The notes under the pieces are model-generated. The model did not search any database, was not told the DNA's origin, and saw nothing but the letters and a program-made list of their open reading frames with translations. A DNA stretch of 64,000 nt from Acidiphilium multivorum AIU301 (GTDB taxonomy: Bacteria; Pseudomonadota; Alphaproteobacteria; Acetobacterales; Acetobacteraceae): NCBI RefSeq assembly GCF_000202835.1, contig NC_015186.1, forward strand, positions 62,001 to 126,000, written 5' to 3'. Positions within the stretch are counted from its first letter, which is position 1. The number at the start of each line of letters is the position of its first letter. Shown here in pieces: positions 28,156 through 40,142 of this stretch. Position numbers and translations under genes: made by a program.

Positions 28156-30242
28156 CCGCGCCGCCGCCACGCGACAGTCTCTCACCGCGCGTTCCTGGCC
28201 GCGGCGGCCGGGATGCGGCGCGACGCGCCGGTGCACCCGAGCGCGGCGCGGTACCGCGGATGGAGCATGTCCGCGTCACTTCGCCCGATCTGGCGCGACG
28301 CGCCGCCATCGGTGTGCTGCACAGCCGGCTCGCCGCCGGATTTGCCGGCTTCGTGCTCATTTATCTGCTGCTTGCCGCGCGGGTCGTCTATGTCACGGTG
28401 GTCCATCCCGTCCCGCCGGACAAGGCGGCGATTGCGGCGCAGACGCCATCGACCACCGTCGTCCTGCCGCCACCCGCGCGCGCCGAGATCACCGACCGGA
28501 ACGGCGAGATCCTTGCCGTCTCGCTGCCGGCGGCGGCATTGTATGCCAATCCGAAGCAGGTCGAGGATCCGGGTGTCGCGGCGCGCGAGATCGCCGCGGT
28601 GATCCCGGGGCTCGATCCCGGATTCCTCGAGGCGCGGCTCGCCGATCGGTCGCGCGACTTCGTGTATCTCGACCGCAAGCTGACCGCCTCGCAGGAACTG
28701 GCGGTCAACCGGCTCGGGATTCCGGGAGTGTATTTCGAGAATACCGAGCGTCGGCATTATCCCGAGGGGAACCTCGCGGCGCATATCCTGGGCGGGGTGA
28801 CGCCGGACCAGCGCGGGATCGCCGGGGTCGAGGACTGGTTTAACAAGCGCCTGACCAGCGCGCCTGGCAAGCCGCTTCGCCTGTCGATCGATATCGGTGC
28901 GGAAGGGATCGTGCGCCAGGCGATCTGGCAGGCAATGAGCGATTATGATGCCAAGGGCGCCTGCGGCATCGTGATCTCGGCGCGGACCGGCAGGGTGCTG
29001 GCGATGGCCAGCGTGCCCGACTATAACGCCGATGATCTCGGGTCTGCGCCCGCCGATGCGCGCTTCAACCGCTGCGTGTCCGGCGACTATGAACCGGGCA
29101 GCGTGTTCAAGCTGCAGACGCTGTCGATGGCGATCAATTCCGGCATGATCCAGCCCTGGGACCGGTTCAACACGACGCATCCGCTGCATGTCGGCCGGTT
29201 CACCGTGACCGACTTCGAGCCGGCGCATATCTGGATGGCGGTGCCGCATATCCTCGCCGTGTCGTCGAATATCGGCGCCTCGCGGATCGCGACCATTCTC
29301 GGGCCGCAGATCCAGCGCGCATGGCTGCGCAAGCTCGGCTTCTTCCGTCGTCCGCCGATCCAGCTGCCGGAAGCCACGCCGCCGATGTATCACCCGAAAT
29401 CAAGCTGGAAGCTGCTGACGACGATGACGGTGAGTTTCGGCAACGGCATCGCGATGTCGCCACTGCAGCTGATTTCGGCGGTCGTGCCGGTCGTCAATGG
29501 CGGGATCTGGTATCCGCCCACCCTGCTGGACCATGGGAAGCGGTCCGCCGGGGTGCGGGTGATGAGCGAGCGGACGTCGCTGATCATGCGCAAGATGATG
29601 CGCAATGTCGTCACCGCCCCGGATGGCACCGGCGTCTATGCCCGGGTGCCGGGGTATCTCGTCGGCGGCAAGACCGGCACGGCGCAGGTCGTCGGGCCGA
29701 ACGGGCGCTATCTGCAACATCTCAACAACGCCTCGTTCATGGCCGCGTTCCCGATGAACGATCCGCGCTATGTGGTCTATGTCGTCGTGCTGCAGCCGCA
29801 TGCGACGAAGCAGATGCTGCCGTTCTGCCATGGGTTTACCACGGGCGGCTATGTCGCCGCGCCGGCCGTCGCCCAGATCATCTCGCGGATCGGGCCGATG
29901 CTCGGGATCATGCCTTTATCCGGCCAGACGCTTGCCGAGGCGCAGGCGGCACTGTCGATCCCGCTCGATCCGCCGGCGCCGCCGGGTCGGCTCGCGCTGG
30001 GGCCGGGGCACCTGTTCCCGCCGGGGGCGAGCAAATACGCCTATATCCTCGCGCATCAGACCCCGCCGGCGAACATGGACGTCGCGGCGCATGACCAGGC
30101 GCTCGCACGGACCGAGATGTGGCAGCCCCTGGCGCCGGCGGCACAAACGGTGAGCCTGCCCCCGGCGCCCGCTTCCAGCGCCCATACGCTGGGGCACCGG
30201 ATCATGAATATCGCCCTGCCGGTGACGCGTGCGGGGGGGTGA
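28152..30242 (+). CDS. ftsI: Septal peptidoglycan transpeptidase FtsI (PBP3)
   Basis: A class B penicillin-binding protein that crosslinks septal peptidoglycan. 696 residues, somewhat long for the family (about 580-600), the surplus being a basic N-terminal cytoplasmic tail of about 55 residues and a C-terminal tail of about 90. One membrane helix at about 62-84, a PBP dimerisation domain, then the transpeptidase domain with SVFK (S317/K320), SSN (371-373) and KTG (507-509). YEPGSVFK replaces the more common GSTxK form. It overlaps ftsL by 4 nt; murE starts 4 bp after it. Confidence 0.96.
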   Translation: MTAPPPRDSLSPRVPGRGGRDAARRAGAPERGAVPRMEHVRVTSPDLARRAAIGVLHSRLAAGFAGFVLIYLLLAARVVYVTVVHPVPPDKAAIAAQTPSTTVVLPPPARAEITDRNGEILAVSLPAAALYANPKQVEDPGVAAREIAAVIPGLDPGFLEARLADRSRDFVYLDRKLTASQELAVNRLGIPGVYFENTERRHYPEGNLAAHILGGVTPDQRGIAGVEDWFNKRLTSAPGKPLRLSIDIGAEGIVRQAIWQAMSDYDAKGACGIVISARTGRVLAMASVPDYNADDLGSAPADARFNRCVSGDYEPGSVFKLQTLSMAINSGMIQPWDRFNTTHPLHVGRFTVTDFEPAHIWMAVPHILAVSSNIGASRIATILGPQIQRAWLRKLGFFRRPPIQLPEATPPMYHPKSSWKLLTTMTVSFGNGIAMSPLQLISAVVPVVNGGIWYPPTLLDHGKRSAGVRVMSERTSLIMRKMMRNVVTAPDGTGVYARVPGYLVGGKTGTAQVVGPNGRYLQHLNNASFMAAFPMNDPRYVVYVVVLQPHATKQMLPFCHGFTTGGYVAAPAVAQIISRIGPMLGIMPLSGQTLAEAQAALSIPLDPPAPPGRLALGPGHLFPPGASKYAYILAHQTPPANMDVAAHDQALARTEMWQPLAPAAQTVSLPPAPASSAHTLGHRIMNIALPVTRAGG

Positions 30243-30246
30243 ACTG

Positions 30247-31692
30247 ATGGACGGTCTTTCACGTTACGGTGCCCCGCCAGGCTGGATCCTGCCGCCGGAG
30301 ACGGTGTTTTCCGGAATCACCGCTGACAGCCGCGCCGTGCGCAAGGGCATGATCTTCGCCGCCTTGCCGGGCGCGCGCGCCGATGGGCGAGATTTCATCG
30401 CCCAGGCCGTGGCGCAGGGGGCCGCCGCGGTGCTGGCGCCTTCGGGCACCCGCTGGCCGCCTGGCGTGCCGCCACGCCCGCTGATCGAGGACCCGGAGCC
30501 GCGGCGCCGCCTGGCCGAGATCGCGGCGACGCTGGCAGGACCGCTGCCGGAGACGATTCTCGGCGTGACAGGCACCAATGGGAAGACCTCGACGGTGGAT
30601 TTCATCCGCCAGATGGCAGTGGCCAGCGGGAGACCGGCCGCCTCGCTCGGCACGCTCGGGCTGATCGCGCCGGGCTTCGCGCCGGGGGCAAGCCTGACCA
30701 CGCCGGATCCGGTGACCCTCTCCGATATCCTTGCCGCGTTGCGGGCGGCCGGAATCGGGACCGTTGCGCTCGAGGCCTCCTCGCATGGGCTCGACCAGTT
30801 CCGCCTGCATGGGCTGCGCCTTGCCGCTGGCGGGTTCAGCAACCTGACACGCGATCATCTCGATTATCACGGGGACATGGCGTCCTACCGTCGGGCCAAG
30901 TTGCGGCTGTTCCAGGACCTGCTGCTTCCCGGCGCGCCGGCGGTGGCAATGGCCGATCTTGAGCCGGATACGCTGGCGGCACTGCGCGACATCGCGCAGG
31001 CGCGGCGGCTCGATCTGGCGACGGTGGGCGCGGGCGGTGACCTGTTTGACCTGCGCGGCATCATCGCGACGCCGTCCAGCCAAGTGCTGACGATCGCGTG
31101 CGGTGGCGTATCGCGCGAGATCGAACTGCCGCTTCCGGGCCGGTTCCAGGTGGATAATGCGTTGCTTGCGGCAGGCCTCGCGCGTGCGGCAGGCGTGTCC
31201 GATCCGCTGGACAGGCTGCCAGGCCTCGCGCCGGTGCGCGGGAGGCTGGAGCGCGCGGCGGTGCTGCCGAATGGCGCTGCCGCCTATGTCGATTACGCGC
31301 ACACGCCGGATGCGCTGGAGCGGTTGCTGATGGCGCTGCGCCCGCACGCGGCCGGACGGCTGGTGCTGGTGTTCGGCGCGGGCGGCGATCGGGATCGCGG
31401 CAAGCGGAAGCTGATGGGTGATGTGGCCGCGAGACTCGCGGATGTCGCGATCGTCACCGACGACAATCCGCGGAGCGAGGACCCGGCATCGATCCGCGCG
31501 GCAATCCTCGCGGCCTGCCCCGGCGCGCGGGAGATCGGCGACCGGCGTGCCGCGATCGCTGCCGGACTCGATGCGCTGCGGGCGGGCGACGTGCTGGCCG
31601 TGGCTGGCAAGGGACATGAGAGCGGGCAGATCGTCGGTGATGCGGTGCTGCCCTTCGACGATGCGGCGGTGATCAGGGAACTTGCGGCATGA
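30247..31692 (+). CDS. murE: UDP-MurNAc-L-Ala-D-Glu:meso-diaminopimelate ligase
   Basis: Adds the third residue of the stem peptide, in the cytoplasm. 481 residues from the ATG at 30247; the purine-rich GGGGGGTGAACT just upstream serves as ribosome site, and the GTG at 30229 lies inside ftsI. P-loop GVTGTNGKTSTVDF, central LTRDHLDYHGDM and the DDNPRSEDP motif, whose Asn-Pro-Arg marks meso-diaminopimelate rather than lysine as substrate. It overlaps murF by 4 nt. Confidence 0.97.
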   Translation: MDGLSRYGAPPGWILPPETVFSGITADSRAVRKGMIFAALPGARADGRDFIAQAVAQGAAAVLAPSGTRWPPGVPPRPLIEDPEPRRRLAEIAATLAGPLPETILGVTGTNGKTSTVDFIRQMAVASGRPAASLGTLGLIAPGFAPGASLTTPDPVTLSDILAALRAAGIGTVALEASSHGLDQFRLHGLRLAAGGFSNLTRDHLDYHGDMASYRRAKLRLFQDLLLPGAPAVAMADLEPDTLAALRDIAQARRLDLATVGAGGDLFDLRGIIATPSSQVLTIACGGVSREIELPLPGRFQVDNALLAAGLARAAGVSDPLDRLPGLAPVRGRLERAAVLPNGAAAYVDYAHTPDALERLLMALRPHAAGRLVLVFGAGGDRDRGKRKLMGDVAARLADVAIVTDDNPRSEDPASIRAAILAACPGAREIGDRRAAIAAGLDALRAGDVLAVAGKGHESGQIVGDAVLPFDDAAVIRELAA

Positions 31693-33044
31693 GCGGTCTC
31701 TGGAGCGCGCGCGACCTTGCCGTCGCCACCAACGGCACCTGGCTGCGCGGCGAGGCTGATGCCACAGGTGTTTCGATCGACAGCCGGACGACCGCGCCGG
31801 GCGAGTTGTTCGTCGCCCTGGCGGACGCTCGCGACGGGCATGATTTCGTTCCTGATGCCGAGGCGAAAGGGGCGGCCTGCGTGCTGGTTGCGCGCGATGT
31901 CGGCGCCGGGCCGGCACTGCTCGTCGAGGATGTGCAGGCCGCGCTCACCCGGCTCGGCGAATTCGGTCGGGCGCGCAGCCGCGCCCGCGTCGTCGCGGTC
32001 ACGGGCTCGGTCGGCAAGTCCACCACCAAGGAAATGCTGCGCCGGATCCTCTCCGCATTTGGCGCGACGCATGCGGCTGAAGCCTCCTTCAACAACCATA
32101 TCGGCGTGCCGCTGACCCTCGCGCGGTTGCCGGCCGAGGCCGATTTTGCGGTGGTCGAGATCGGCATGAACCATCCAGGCGAGATCGCGCCGCTCTCCGC
32201 CATCACGCGGCCGCATGTCGGCGTGATCACCGCGATCGGCTCGGCGCATCTGGGGTTGATGGGTTCGGTCGAGGCGATTGCCGATGAAAAGGCGGAATTG
32301 TTGCGCGGCGTGGTGCCGGGCGGGGCGGCGGTGCTGCCGCGTGGGCCGTTCCTTTCGCGCCTTGCGCGCCGGGCGCGGGACGGGGTTCGGGTGGTCAGTT
32401 TCGGCGCGCAGGATCTCGCGGAGGCACGGCTGATCGAAGCCGAGAGCGATGCCGACGGAGTCGCGGTGACGGCGAATATCCTGCGCATGGTGGTCCGTTG
32501 CCGTCTCGCTGCGCCGGGAACGCATATGGCGATGAACGCGGTGGCGGCGCTGGCGGCGGCGGCGGCACTCGGGCTCGATCCGGTGCAGGCCGCGGCGGCG
32601 CTCGATGGTTTTGCACCGCTGGCCGGGCGCGGCGCCCGACGCCGCGTGAATGTGGACGGCGTCGAGATCACGCTGCTCGACGAGAGTTACAATGCTTCTG
32701 GCAACTCGGTGCGGGCGGCGCTCGAGGTTCTGTCACTGCTGCCGGGGCGGCGCATCGCCGTGCTGGGCGACATGCTCGAACTCGGTGACTATGCCGATGA
32801 CGAGCATCGCGATCTTGCGGATGCGGTTTCCGGCGTGGCCGATCTGGTTTTCGCCTGCGGGCCGCATATGCGCGTGATGTTCGATGAACTGCCGGAACGT
32901 CAGCGGGGCGCATGGGCGGTGGATGCCGCATCCCTCGCACCGGCGGTGCGCGCCGCACTCGCGGTGGGTGACGTCGTGCTGGTGAAAGGGAGCTACGGGT
33001 CGCGGATGCGTGACGTGGTCGCGGCGATCGAGGACAAGGCCTGA
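31689..33044 (+). CDS. murF: UDP-MurNAc-tripeptide:D-Ala-D-Ala ligase
   Basis: Adds the D-Ala-D-Ala dipeptide to complete the UDP-MurNAc pentapeptide. 451 residues, normal length. P-loop [14 protein letters not shown] (about 104-117), [30 protein letters not shown] and the C-terminal [17 protein letters not shown] are all hallmarks. Its last base is the first base of mraY (TGATG-type overlap). Confidence 0.97.
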   Translation: MSGLWSARDLAVATNGTWLRGEADATGVSIDSRTTAPGELFVALADARDGHDFVPDAEAKGAACVLVARDVGAGPALLVEDVQAALTRLGEFGRARSRARVVAVTGSVGKSTTKEMLRRILSAFGATHAAEASFNNHIGVPLTLARLPAEADFAVVEIGMNHPGEIAPLSAITRPHVGVITAIGSAHLGLMGSVEAIADEKAELLRGVVPGGAAVLPRGPFLSRLARRARDGVRVVSFGAQDLAEARLIEAESDADGVAVTANILRMVVRCRLAAPGTHMAMNAVAALAAAAALGLDPVQAAAALDGFAPLAGRGARRRVNVDGVEITLLDESYNASGNSVRAALEVLSLLPGRRIAVLGDMLELGDYADDEHRDLADAVSGVADLVFACGPHMRVMFDELPERQRGAWAVDAASLAPAVRAALAVGDVVLVKGSYGSRMRDVVAAIEDKA

Positions 33045-34132
33045 TGCTCTACGCTCTGCTCCTTCCCCATGTCGCCGCGTTCCACGCGTTCAATCTGATC
33101 CGCTACATCACATTCCGCGCGGGTGGCGCGTGCCTGACGGCGCTTGTCGTCAGTTTCCTGCTCGGACCCAGGCTGATCCGCTGGCTCAAGTCGCTCCAGA
33201 AGCAGGGGCAGCCGATCCGGGCCGACGGACCGGAACGGCATCTGATCGAGAAGAAGGGCACGCCCACGATGGGCGGCTTCCTGATCCTGATCGCTCTGAC
33301 CGTTTCGACACTGCTCTGGGCAGACCTGCGGAACGGCTATGTCTGGGCCGTGCTGATGATCACGATCGGCTATGGCGCGCTCGGCTTCGCCGATGATTTC
33401 CTCAAGCTGACGAAGCGCAACACCAAGGGCGTGCCGGGGCGGATCAAGCTCGTTGTGCAGGCGGTGCTCGGGCTTGGCGCGGCTGTATGGATCACGCAGC
33501 TGATGCCCGGCTCGATCGCCGATTCGCTCGCCGTGCCGGTATTCAAGCATCTCATGATCCCGTTCGGCCCGCTGTTTCCGCTGGTCGCGATGTTCGTGAT
33601 GATGGGCGCCTCGAACGCGGTGAACCTGACCGACGGGCTCGATGGCCTTGCTATCGTGCCGACGATCATCGCCGCCGGCGTGTTCACGCTGATTGCCTAT
33701 CTCGTCGGCAACAGGATTTTTTCGCATTACCTCGAAATCAATTTCGTTCCCGGAACGGGTGAGCTGGCCGTGTTCTGCTCGGCGCTGATCGGCGCCGGCA
33801 TGGGATTCCTGTGGTTCAACGCGCCGCCGGCCGCCGTGTTCATGGGCGATACCGGTTCGCTTGCGCTTGGGGGTGCACTCGGTTCGGTCGCCGTGGCGAC
33901 GAAGAACGAGATCGTGCTGGCAATTACCGGCGGGCTGTTCGTCGTCGAGACCGTTTCGGTCATCGTGCAGGTGTTCTGGTACAAACGCACCGGGCGGCGC
34001 GTATTCCTGATGGCGCCGCTGCATCATCACTTCGAGAAGAAGGGCTGGGCCGAGCCGACCGTGGTGATCCGCTTCTGGATCGTTGCGATGATACTTGCGT
34101 TGCTGGGCCTGGCGACCCTGAAAATCCGATGA
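33044..34132 (+). CDS. mraY: Phospho-N-acetylmuramoyl-pentapeptide-transferase
   Basis: Transfers phospho-MurNAc-pentapeptide to undecaprenyl phosphate, making lipid I at the inner membrane. 362 residues with ten membrane segments. Catalytic Asp pair in [16 protein letters not shown], third Asp in [10 protein letters not shown], and the HHHFEKKGW loop near the C-terminus are in place. It overlaps murD by 4 nt (ATGA). Confidence 0.98.
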   Translation: MLYALLLPHVAAFHAFNLIRYITFRAGGACLTALVVSFLLGPRLIRWLKSLQKQGQPIRADGPERHLIEKKGTPTMGGFLILIALTVSTLLWADLRNGYVWAVLMITIGYGALGFADDFLKLTKRNTKGVPGRIKLVVQAVLGLGAAVWITQLMPGSIADSLAVPVFKHLMIPFGPLFPLVAMFVMMGASNAVNLTDGLDGLAIVPTIIAAGVFTLIAYLVGNRIFSHYLEINFVPGTGELAVFCSALIGAGMGFLWFNAPPAAVFMGDTGSLALGGALGSVAVATKNEIVLAITGGLFVVETVSVIVQVFWYKRTGRRVFLMAPLHHHFEKKGWAEPTVVIRFWIVAMILALLGLATLKIR

Positions 34133-35514
34133 GCGCGCCGGTGGAAAACTGGAGCCACGTGTTCGCGGGGCGGCGTTACGCAGTGCTGGGTCTCGGAGTG
34201 AACGGCTTGCCAGCAGCGCAAGCGCTCGCGGCCATGGGCGCGTCGGTCATCGCCTGGGACGACAACGAGGCACGGCGCGGCGCGGCTGCTGCTGTGGGGA
34301 TTACGATCGGCCGGCCCAGCGATGCCTCGAAACTCGACGGACTGATCCTGTCGCCGGGCATTCCCCATGCGCTGCCTGTGCCTCATCCCGAGGCAGCGGC
34401 GGTGATGGCGCGCGGCGTGCCGATTTTCACCGATGCCGAACTGCTGTTCCGCGCGGTCCGCGACTCGGGCAGTTCTGCGCGGTTCGTTGGAATCACCGGC
34501 ACCAACGGCAAGTCCACCACGACGGCGCTGCTGGCGCATATCCTTGCCGATGCCGGCATCGAGGTTGCGGCGGGCGGCAATCTGGGGCCGGCCGCGCTCG
34601 CCTTGCCGCGCCTTGGTGATGACGGCGTGTATGTGCTCGAAATGTCGAGCTACATGTTGGAGCGAATCGTAAACATGCGCTTCAGTGCTGGGGCAATGCT
34701 GAATCTGACCCCGGATCACCTCGACCGCCATGGTAACATGGCCGGATATGAAGCTGCAAAGTCTCGGCTTTTTGTCGGACAGGAAGCTGGCGATGTCGCC
34801 GTGTTTGGGATCGATGACGCCGCGACGGCGGCGATGGCGACCCGATTCGAGGATGGCAAGAGACGAATCGTGCGAATTTCCGGCTGCCAGCGGGCCGATA
34901 TTTTCGCGCGCGGCCGCAAGCTGGTCGATCATTCCGGCGTGATTGCCGATCTCGACGCGGCGGCGGCGTTGCCCGGCACGCACAACGCGCAAAACGCGGC
35001 GGCCGCGGCTGCCCTTGCGCTCGCGCTCGGTGTTCCGCGCGAGGTCATTGGCCGGGCGATGGTGTCCTTTCCCGGACTGCCGCACCGGCAGCGCGTGGTC
35101 GCATCGGTTGCAGGCGTAACCTTCATCGATGACAGCAAGGCAACCAATGCCGATTCGGCCGCGCGAGCGCTGGATTGCCATGAGCGCCTGGTATGGATTG
35201 CCGGGGGGATCGGGAAGGACGGCGGCATCGCGCCGCTAGCGCCGTGGTTTTCCCGCGTTGCCCATGCGGTGCTGATTGGCCGCGATGCGCCGGAATTCGC
35301 CGCGACGCTCGCCAGCGCGGGCGTCTCCTGCGAGATCGCGGGGACGATCGAGAACGCCGTTCCGTCTGCTTTCGCGGCGGCCCGGCGAATTGGGGTCGAT
35401 ACCGTGCTGCTCTCGCCGGCGGCGGCGAGTTTCGACCAGTTCACCGATTACGCCGCGCGCGGACGACGTTTCGCCGAACTGGCCGCCCGCCTCGTTTCGA
35501 TGGAGGCCAGGTGA
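34129..35514 (+). CDS. murD: UDP-MurNAc-L-alanine:D-glutamate ligase
   Basis: Adds D-glutamate to UDP-MurNAc-L-Ala. 461 residues from the ATG at 34129, which overlaps the mraY stop; the frame is open further upstream, but that part is antiparallel coding of mraY. P-loop [18 protein letters not shown]-type motif [23 protein letters not shown], and the C-terminal [16 protein letters not shown]. It ends on the first base of ftsW. Confidence 0.97.
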   Translation: MSAPVENWSHVFAGRRYAVLGLGVNGLPAAQALAAMGASVIAWDDNEARRGAAAAVGITIGRPSDASKLDGLILSPGIPHALPVPHPEAAAVMARGVPIFTDAELLFRAVRDSGSSARFVGITGTNGKSTTTALLAHILADAGIEVAAGGNLGPAALALPRLGDDGVYVLEMSSYMLERIVNMRFSAGAMLNLTPDHLDRHGNMAGYEAAKSRLFVGQEAGDVAVFGIDDAATAAMATRFEDGKRRIVRISGCQRADIFARGRKLVDHSGVIADLDAAAALPGTHNAQNAAAAAALALALGVPREVIGRAMVSFPGLPHRQRVVASVAGVTFIDDSKATNADSAARALDCHERLVWIAGGIGKDGGIAPLAPWFSRVAHAVLIGRDAPEFAATLASAGVSCEIAGTIENAVPSAFAAARRIGVDTVLLSPAAASFDQFTDYAARGRRFAELAARLVSMEAR

Positions 35515-36677
35515 TGCCGGTCCTTTCGCGCGCGGATGATTCAGTCGTCGGACGGTGGTGGTGGAGCGTCGACCGGGTGATGCTCACCGCCCTGCTGCTG
35601 CTGGTGGGCCTGGGCTATGTGCTTGCGCTCGCGGCCACGCCGGCGACCAATCTTTCGCTGAACGATCCCAACACGATCGTGATGATCCGGCAGATCGTCT
35701 ATCTGCTGACGGCGGGAATTCTGATGGTCGGGGTTTCGATGCTCGACCTGCATTACGTCAAGCTCGCCGCGCTCGCGACCGGGGTGGTCTTCCTTGTGCT
35801 CACCGGGTTCACTCTCGTGCATGGCGTCGTCGTCGATGGCGGACGGCGCTGGATCGCGCTGCCGGGCTTCACCATTCAGCCTTCGGAATTCCTCAAGCCC
35901 GCGCTGATCATCGCGACCGCATGGCTGCTGGCGGAGCGGCGGCGCACGCCGGGATTTCCGGGCATGTTCGCGGCGATCGGTCTCAACAGCCTGGTGGTGC
36001 TGATTCTTCTGCGCCAGCCCGATGTCGGTTCAACCGCCCTGGTGCTGGCGACATTTTTCGTCCAGCTCTTTCTCGACGGCCTGAACACGTTTTTCGTGGG
36101 GCTTGGCGTGGCCGGATTTGGCGCCGCCGGATTCGCAGCATTCGAGCTGATCGCTCACGTGCACAAGCGCGTGATGCTGTTCCTCCATCCGACCAAGGAC
36201 AAGGCGTATCAGGCGCTCACGGCGCTTTCCGCCTTCGCCAATGGCGGGCTCTGGGGACGCGGGCCGGGCGAGGGGCAGGTGAAGCACTACCTGCCTGACG
36301 CGCGCGCCGATTTCGTCTTCGCGGTGGCTGGCGAGGAATTCGGCATGTTTCTTTGCCTCGGTATCATCGCGCTCTATGCGGTGATCGTGCTGCGTGGGTT
36401 CATGCGGGTGCTGCGCGAGACGGATCCGTTCGTGGCCCTCGCCTCTGCCGGGCTGCTGACCAGTTTCGGACTGCAGGCCTTCATCAACATGGCGTCTTCA
36501 TTGTCGATGATCCCGACCAAGGGCATGACACTGCCGTTCCTGTCTTATGGCGGTTCGGCTGTTCTGGCGACCGGGTTGCACATGGGGTTCCTGCTGGCGC
36601 TGACGCGACGGCGCATCCATGCCGAGCGCGTGACGGACGGGCTGTTCGGCCTCGGCATGCAGGATCGGGCGGTATGA
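35514..36677 (+). CDS. ftsW: Septal peptidoglycan glycosyltransferase FtsW
   Basis: A SEDS-family polymerase that extends septal glycan strands with FtsI. 387 residues from the ATG at 35514, which overlaps the murD stop by one base; the longer upstream frame is murD DNA. About ten membrane helices; diagnostic segments are GGRRWIALPGFTIQPSEFLKPALI, RQPDVGST, YLPDARADFVFAVAGEEFG and IPTKGMTLPFLSYGGSAVLATG. It overlaps murG by 4 nt. Confidence 0.97.
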   Translation: MPVLSRADDSVVGRWWWSVDRVMLTALLLLVGLGYVLALAATPATNLSLNDPNTIVMIRQIVYLLTAGILMVGVSMLDLHYVKLAALATGVVFLVLTGFTLVHGVVVDGGRRWIALPGFTIQPSEFLKPALIIATAWLLAERRRTPGFPGMFAAIGLNSLVVLILLRQPDVGSTALVLATFFVQLFLDGLNTFFVGLGVAGFGAAGFAAFELIAHVHKRVMLFLHPTKDKAYQALTALSAFANGGLWGRGPGEGQVKHYLPDARADFVFAVAGEEFGMFLCLGIIALYAVIVLRGFMRVLRETDPFVALASAGLLTSFGLQAFINMASSLSMIPTKGMTLPFLSYGGSAVLATGLHMGFLLALTRRRIHAERVTDGLFGLGMQDRAV

Positions 36678-37780
36678 GAGGCGCGATGCTGAACCCGATT
36701 ATCATCGCAGCCGGCGGCACGGGCGGGCACATGGTTCCCGCGGAATCTGTGGCAGACGAACTGATGCGGCGTGGCCAGCGGATCGTACTGATGACGGACG
36801 CGCGCTCGGCGGGGCAGAAATCGGCGGTATTTGCCGGCTGCGAGCGCCATGTTCTGGCCGGTGCGGGGCTGGCCGGACGCAGTCTTGGGCGGCGACTTCT
36901 TGGCGTGGCACAGCTTGCGCGCGGCACCGTCGCGGCCCGGCGCATCCTTGCAAAGCTCGATGCTGCCGCTGTGGTCGGCTTCGGCGGCTACCCCTCGGTG
37001 CCGCCGGTGCTCGCGGCGGCTACGCTGCGGCGGCGACCCGCCATCGTGTTGCACGACCAGAACGCGGTGCTCGGCGGCGCGAACCGCTTCCTCGCGCGCT
37101 TCGCCGACCATCTCGCGCTGAGCTTCGAGGGCACCGCGGGGGTGTCCGGCCGGGCGCGCGCGACAGTGACCGGCAACCCGGTGCGCGCCGCGATTTCGGT
37201 GCTGGCTGCGTCGCCCTATGAACCGCCGGCGGAGACGATCCGGCTGCTGGTGCTAGGCGGCTCGCTCGGGGCGCGGATTTTCGCCACCCTGGTACCCGAG
37301 GCGCTGGCCCGGCTGCCGGAGGGGCTGCGCCGGCGGATCGCACTGACCATGCAATGCCCGGGGGAGGTTATCGGGGCGGCACGCGGCGCACTCGATGCCG
37401 CCGGGATCATACATGAACTGGCGCCGTTCTTCAGCGATGTGGCGCCGCGCATGGCGGCGGCGCATCTGCTGGTCGCGCGGTCCGGCGGGTCGACCGTCGC
37501 CGAGGTGGCGACGATCGGGCGGCCGGCGATCTTCATTCCGCTCGCGATCAATACCGACCAGCGGCACAATGCCGATGTCCTGGCGCGGCGGGGCGGCGCA
37601 TTCCGGCTCGACCAGGCGACGACGACACCGGACCGGCTGGCCGGCGTACTCGAATCCCTGCTCGATGATCCGCTGCGGCTGGCTGCGATGGCCGAGGCGG
37701 CGGCGAGCGCGCGGATCGAGGAGGCTGCCGCGCGGCTCGCCGATCTCGTTCTGTCGGCCATTGCGGAGCGTGTGCGATGA
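36674..37780 (+). CDS. murG: Lipid II synthase MurG
   Basis: Adds GlcNAc to lipid I on the inner face of the membrane (GT28). 368 residues from the ATG at 36674, overlapping ftsW; Met 36686 is an alternative. Glycine-rich loops [18 protein letters not shown] and [36 protein letters not shown] and the UDP-binding [24 protein letters not shown] are all present. It overlaps murC by 4 nt. Confidence 0.97.
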   Translation: MRGAMLNPIIIAAGGTGGHMVPAESVADELMRRGQRIVLMTDARSAGQKSAVFAGCERHVLAGAGLAGRSLGRRLLGVAQLARGTVAARRILAKLDAAAVVGFGGYPSVPPVLAAATLRRRPAIVLHDQNAVLGGANRFLARFADHLALSFEGTAGVSGRARATVTGNPVRAAISVLAASPYEPPAETIRLLVLGGSLGARIFATLVPEALARLPEGLRRRIALTMQCPGEVIGAARGALDAAGIIHELAPFFSDVAPRMAAAHLLVARSGGSTVAEVATIGRPAIFIPLAINTDQRHNADVLARRGGAFRLDQATTTPDRLAGVLESLLDDPLRLAAMAEAAASARIEEAAARLADLVLSAIAERVR

Positions 37781-39216
37781 GGGCGATGCCGCTGTCGATC
37801 GGGACGATCCATTTCGTCGGCATTGCCGGGATCGGCATGTCGGGCATTGCCGAGGTGCTGCACAATCTCGGCTATTCCGTGCAGGGATCCGACCTTTCCG
37901 AAAACGCCAATGTCGCCCGCCTGCGCGCCGCGGGCATTCCGGTCGCGATCGGGCATGACGCGGCGAATCTGGGCAACGCGCAGGTGGTCGTGGTGTCGAC
38001 CGCGGTGCCGCGCGACAATCCCGAGGTGCAGGCGGCGCGCAAGCGGATGATCCCGGTGGTGCGGCGCGCCGAGATGCTGGGCGAACTGATGCGGCTGCGC
38101 TGGTCCGTCGCGATCGGCGGCACGCATGGCAAGACGACGACGACGAGCCTCGTCGCGGCCGTGCTCGAAGGGGCGGGGCTCGATCCGACCGTGATCAATG
38201 GTGGGATCATCAACGCCTACGGCACCAATGCGCGGCTTGGCGGCGGCGACTGGATGGTGGTCGAGGCCGATGAGAGCGATGGCAGCTTCCTCCGCCTGCC
38301 GGCGGTGATCGCCGTCGTCACCAACATGGACCCCGAGCATCTCGACCATTGGGGCTCCGCCGAGGCGATGGAGGCGGGATATCGCCAGTTCGTCTCGAAC
38401 ATCCCGTTCTACGGGTTCGCGGTTCTGTGCATCGATCATCCCGGCGTGCAGCGGATGATCCCGGACCTGTCGGATCACCGGCTGATCACCTATGGCCTGT
38501 CGCCGCAGGCGGATGTCCGGGCCGAGCGGATCATGTCCGACCGTAATGGCGCGACGTTCGAGGTGCGCCTGTCCGAACGGGTGGCCGGGCGCGAGCGCGT
38601 GTTGGCGCCGATGCGCCTGCCGATGCTGGGCAACCACAATGTCCAGAACGCGCTGGCCGCGATCGCGATCGGCATCGAGATGGAGGTGCCGGAGGTCGAC
38701 CTGCGCGCGGCGCTGGCGAGTTTCCGGGGCGTGAAGCGGCGTTTCACCAAGACCGGCGAGGTCGCCGGCATCACCGTGATCGACGATTACGGACATCACC
38801 CGGTCGAGATCGCGGCGGTGCTGCGGGCGGCGCGCCAGGCCGGTGCGCGGGACGTGATCGCCGTGGTGCAGCCGCACCGCTACACGCGGCTGGCGACGCT
38901 GTTCGAGGATTTCTGCACCTGCATGAACGATGCGGGAAAGGTGATCGTCGCCGACGTCTATCCGGCGGGCGAGGAGCCGATCCCGGGTATCGATCGCGAC
39001 GCGCTGGTCGAGGGGCTGCGGGCGCGCGGCCACAAATCGGTTGTCTCGCTCGGTAGCCCCGATCATCTGGCCGAGATGATCAACGCGATGGCCCGCGCCG
39101 GCGATTACGTCGTCTGCCTCGGCGCCGGGTCGATTACCAACTGGGCGCAGGCGCTGCCCAACCAGTTGCAGGCGCTGATCGAGACCACCCGCCGCGGTGC
39201 CGGGGGGATGCGATGA
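37777..39216 (+). CDS. murC: UDP-MurNAc:L-alanine ligase
   Basis: First amino-acid ligase of peptidoglycan synthesis. 479 residues. N-terminal [18 protein letters not shown]-loop [42 protein letters not shown] and the late [16 protein letters not shown] motif are conserved. It overlaps both murG and murB by 4 nt. Confidence 0.98.
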   Translation: MRAMPLSIGTIHFVGIAGIGMSGIAEVLHNLGYSVQGSDLSENANVARLRAAGIPVAIGHDAANLGNAQVVVVSTAVPRDNPEVQAARKRMIPVVRRAEMLGELMRLRWSVAIGGTHGKTTTTSLVAAVLEGAGLDPTVINGGIINAYGTNARLGGGDWMVVEADESDGSFLRLPAVIAVVTNMDPEHLDHWGSAEAMEAGYRQFVSNIPFYGFAVLCIDHPGVQRMIPDLSDHRLITYGLSPQADVRAERIMSDRNGATFEVRLSERVAGRERVLAPMRLPMLGNHNVQNALAAIAIGIEMEVPEVDLRAALASFRGVKRRFTKTGEVAGITVIDDYGHHPVEIAAVLRAARQAGARDVIAVVQPHRYTRLATLFEDFCTCMNDAGKVIVADVYPAGEEPIPGIDRDALVEGLRARGHKSVVSLGSPDHLAEMINAMARAGDYVVCLGAGSITNWAQALPNQLQALIETTRRGAGGMR

Positions 39217-40142
39217 TGGCCGCTCCGGTCATGGCCGACTGGCGTGCCGCGCTGCCGGAAGTGCGCGGACGCATCGGGTTCGATGTTCCGCTCGGGCCGG
39301 TGACGTGGTTCCGCGTCGGCGGGCCGGCGGAGGTGATGTTCCGCCCCGCCGATATCGAGGATCTGAGCCGTTTTCTCGCCGCGCTGGCGCCGGAAGTGCC
39401 GGTGCTGCCGATCGGCGCCGCCTCCAACCTGATCGTGCGGGATGGCGGGATCGCGGGTGTGGTCGTGCGGTTGGTGCGCGGGTTCGCGGATATCGAAGTC
39501 CAGCCGGACGGCATCGTGGCGGGGGCGGCGGCGCTGGATGCGACGATCGCCGAACACGCGGCGGCGGCGGGGCTCACCGGGCTCGAATTCCTCTCGGGCA
39601 TTCCGGGCTCGCTCGGCGGCGCCGTGGCGATGAATGCCGGCGCTTATGGCGCGGAGATCCGCGATGTTCTGGACTGGGCCGAGATCGTCGGGCGGGACGG
39701 GACGGTGGCGCGCTATGCCGCCGGTGATCTCGCGCTGACCTATCGTCACGCGCGGCTGCCCGAGGGCGGGATCGTCGTGCGGGCGCGGCTGCACGCGCGG
39801 CCGGGCGAGGCGGCGGCGATCGCGGCGCGGATGGCTGATATCCGCGCGAGCCGCGAGGCAACGCAGCCGGTGCGGGCGCGGACCGGCGGCTCGACCTTCC
39901 GCAACCCCGAGGGCGACAAGGCCTGGCGGCTGATCGACGAGGCGGGATGTCGCGGGCTCATTCACGGCGGCGCCCAGGTTTCGGAAAAGCACTGCAATTT
40001 CCTCATCAATCTCGGCGAGGCGACCGCCGCCGACATCGAGGGCCTGGGCGAGACGGTGCGCCGGCGCGTGCGTGAGCGCACCGGCGTCGAGCTGATCTGG
40101 GAAATCCGCCGGGTCGGCCTGCCGTGCCGGGGTGCGGCATGA
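39213..40142 (+). CDS. murB: UDP-N-acetylenolpyruvoylglucosamine reductase
   Basis: An FAD enzyme that reduces UDP-GlcNAc-enolpyruvate to UDP-MurNAc. 309 residues. [15 protein letters not shown] and [17 protein letters not shown] bind [30 protein letters not shown] is the catalytic-fold signature; [24 protein letters not shown] marks the type II-like loop-lacking form usual in alphaproteobacteria. It overlaps murC and ddl by 4 nt. Confidence 0.97.
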   Translation: MMAAPVMADWRAALPEVRGRIGFDVPLGPVTWFRVGGPAEVMFRPADIEDLSRFLAALAPEVPVLPIGAASNLIVRDGGIAGVVVRLVRGFADIEVQPDGIVAGAAALDATIAEHAAAAGLTGLEFLSGIPGSLGGAVAMNAGAYGAEIRDVLDWAEIVGRDGTVARYAAGDLALTYRHARLPEGGIVVRARLHARPGEAAAIAARMADIRASREATQPVRARTGGSTFRNPEGDKAWRLIDEAGCRGLIHGGAQVSEKHCNFLINLGEATAADIEGLGETVRRRVRERTGVELIWEIRRVGLPCRGAA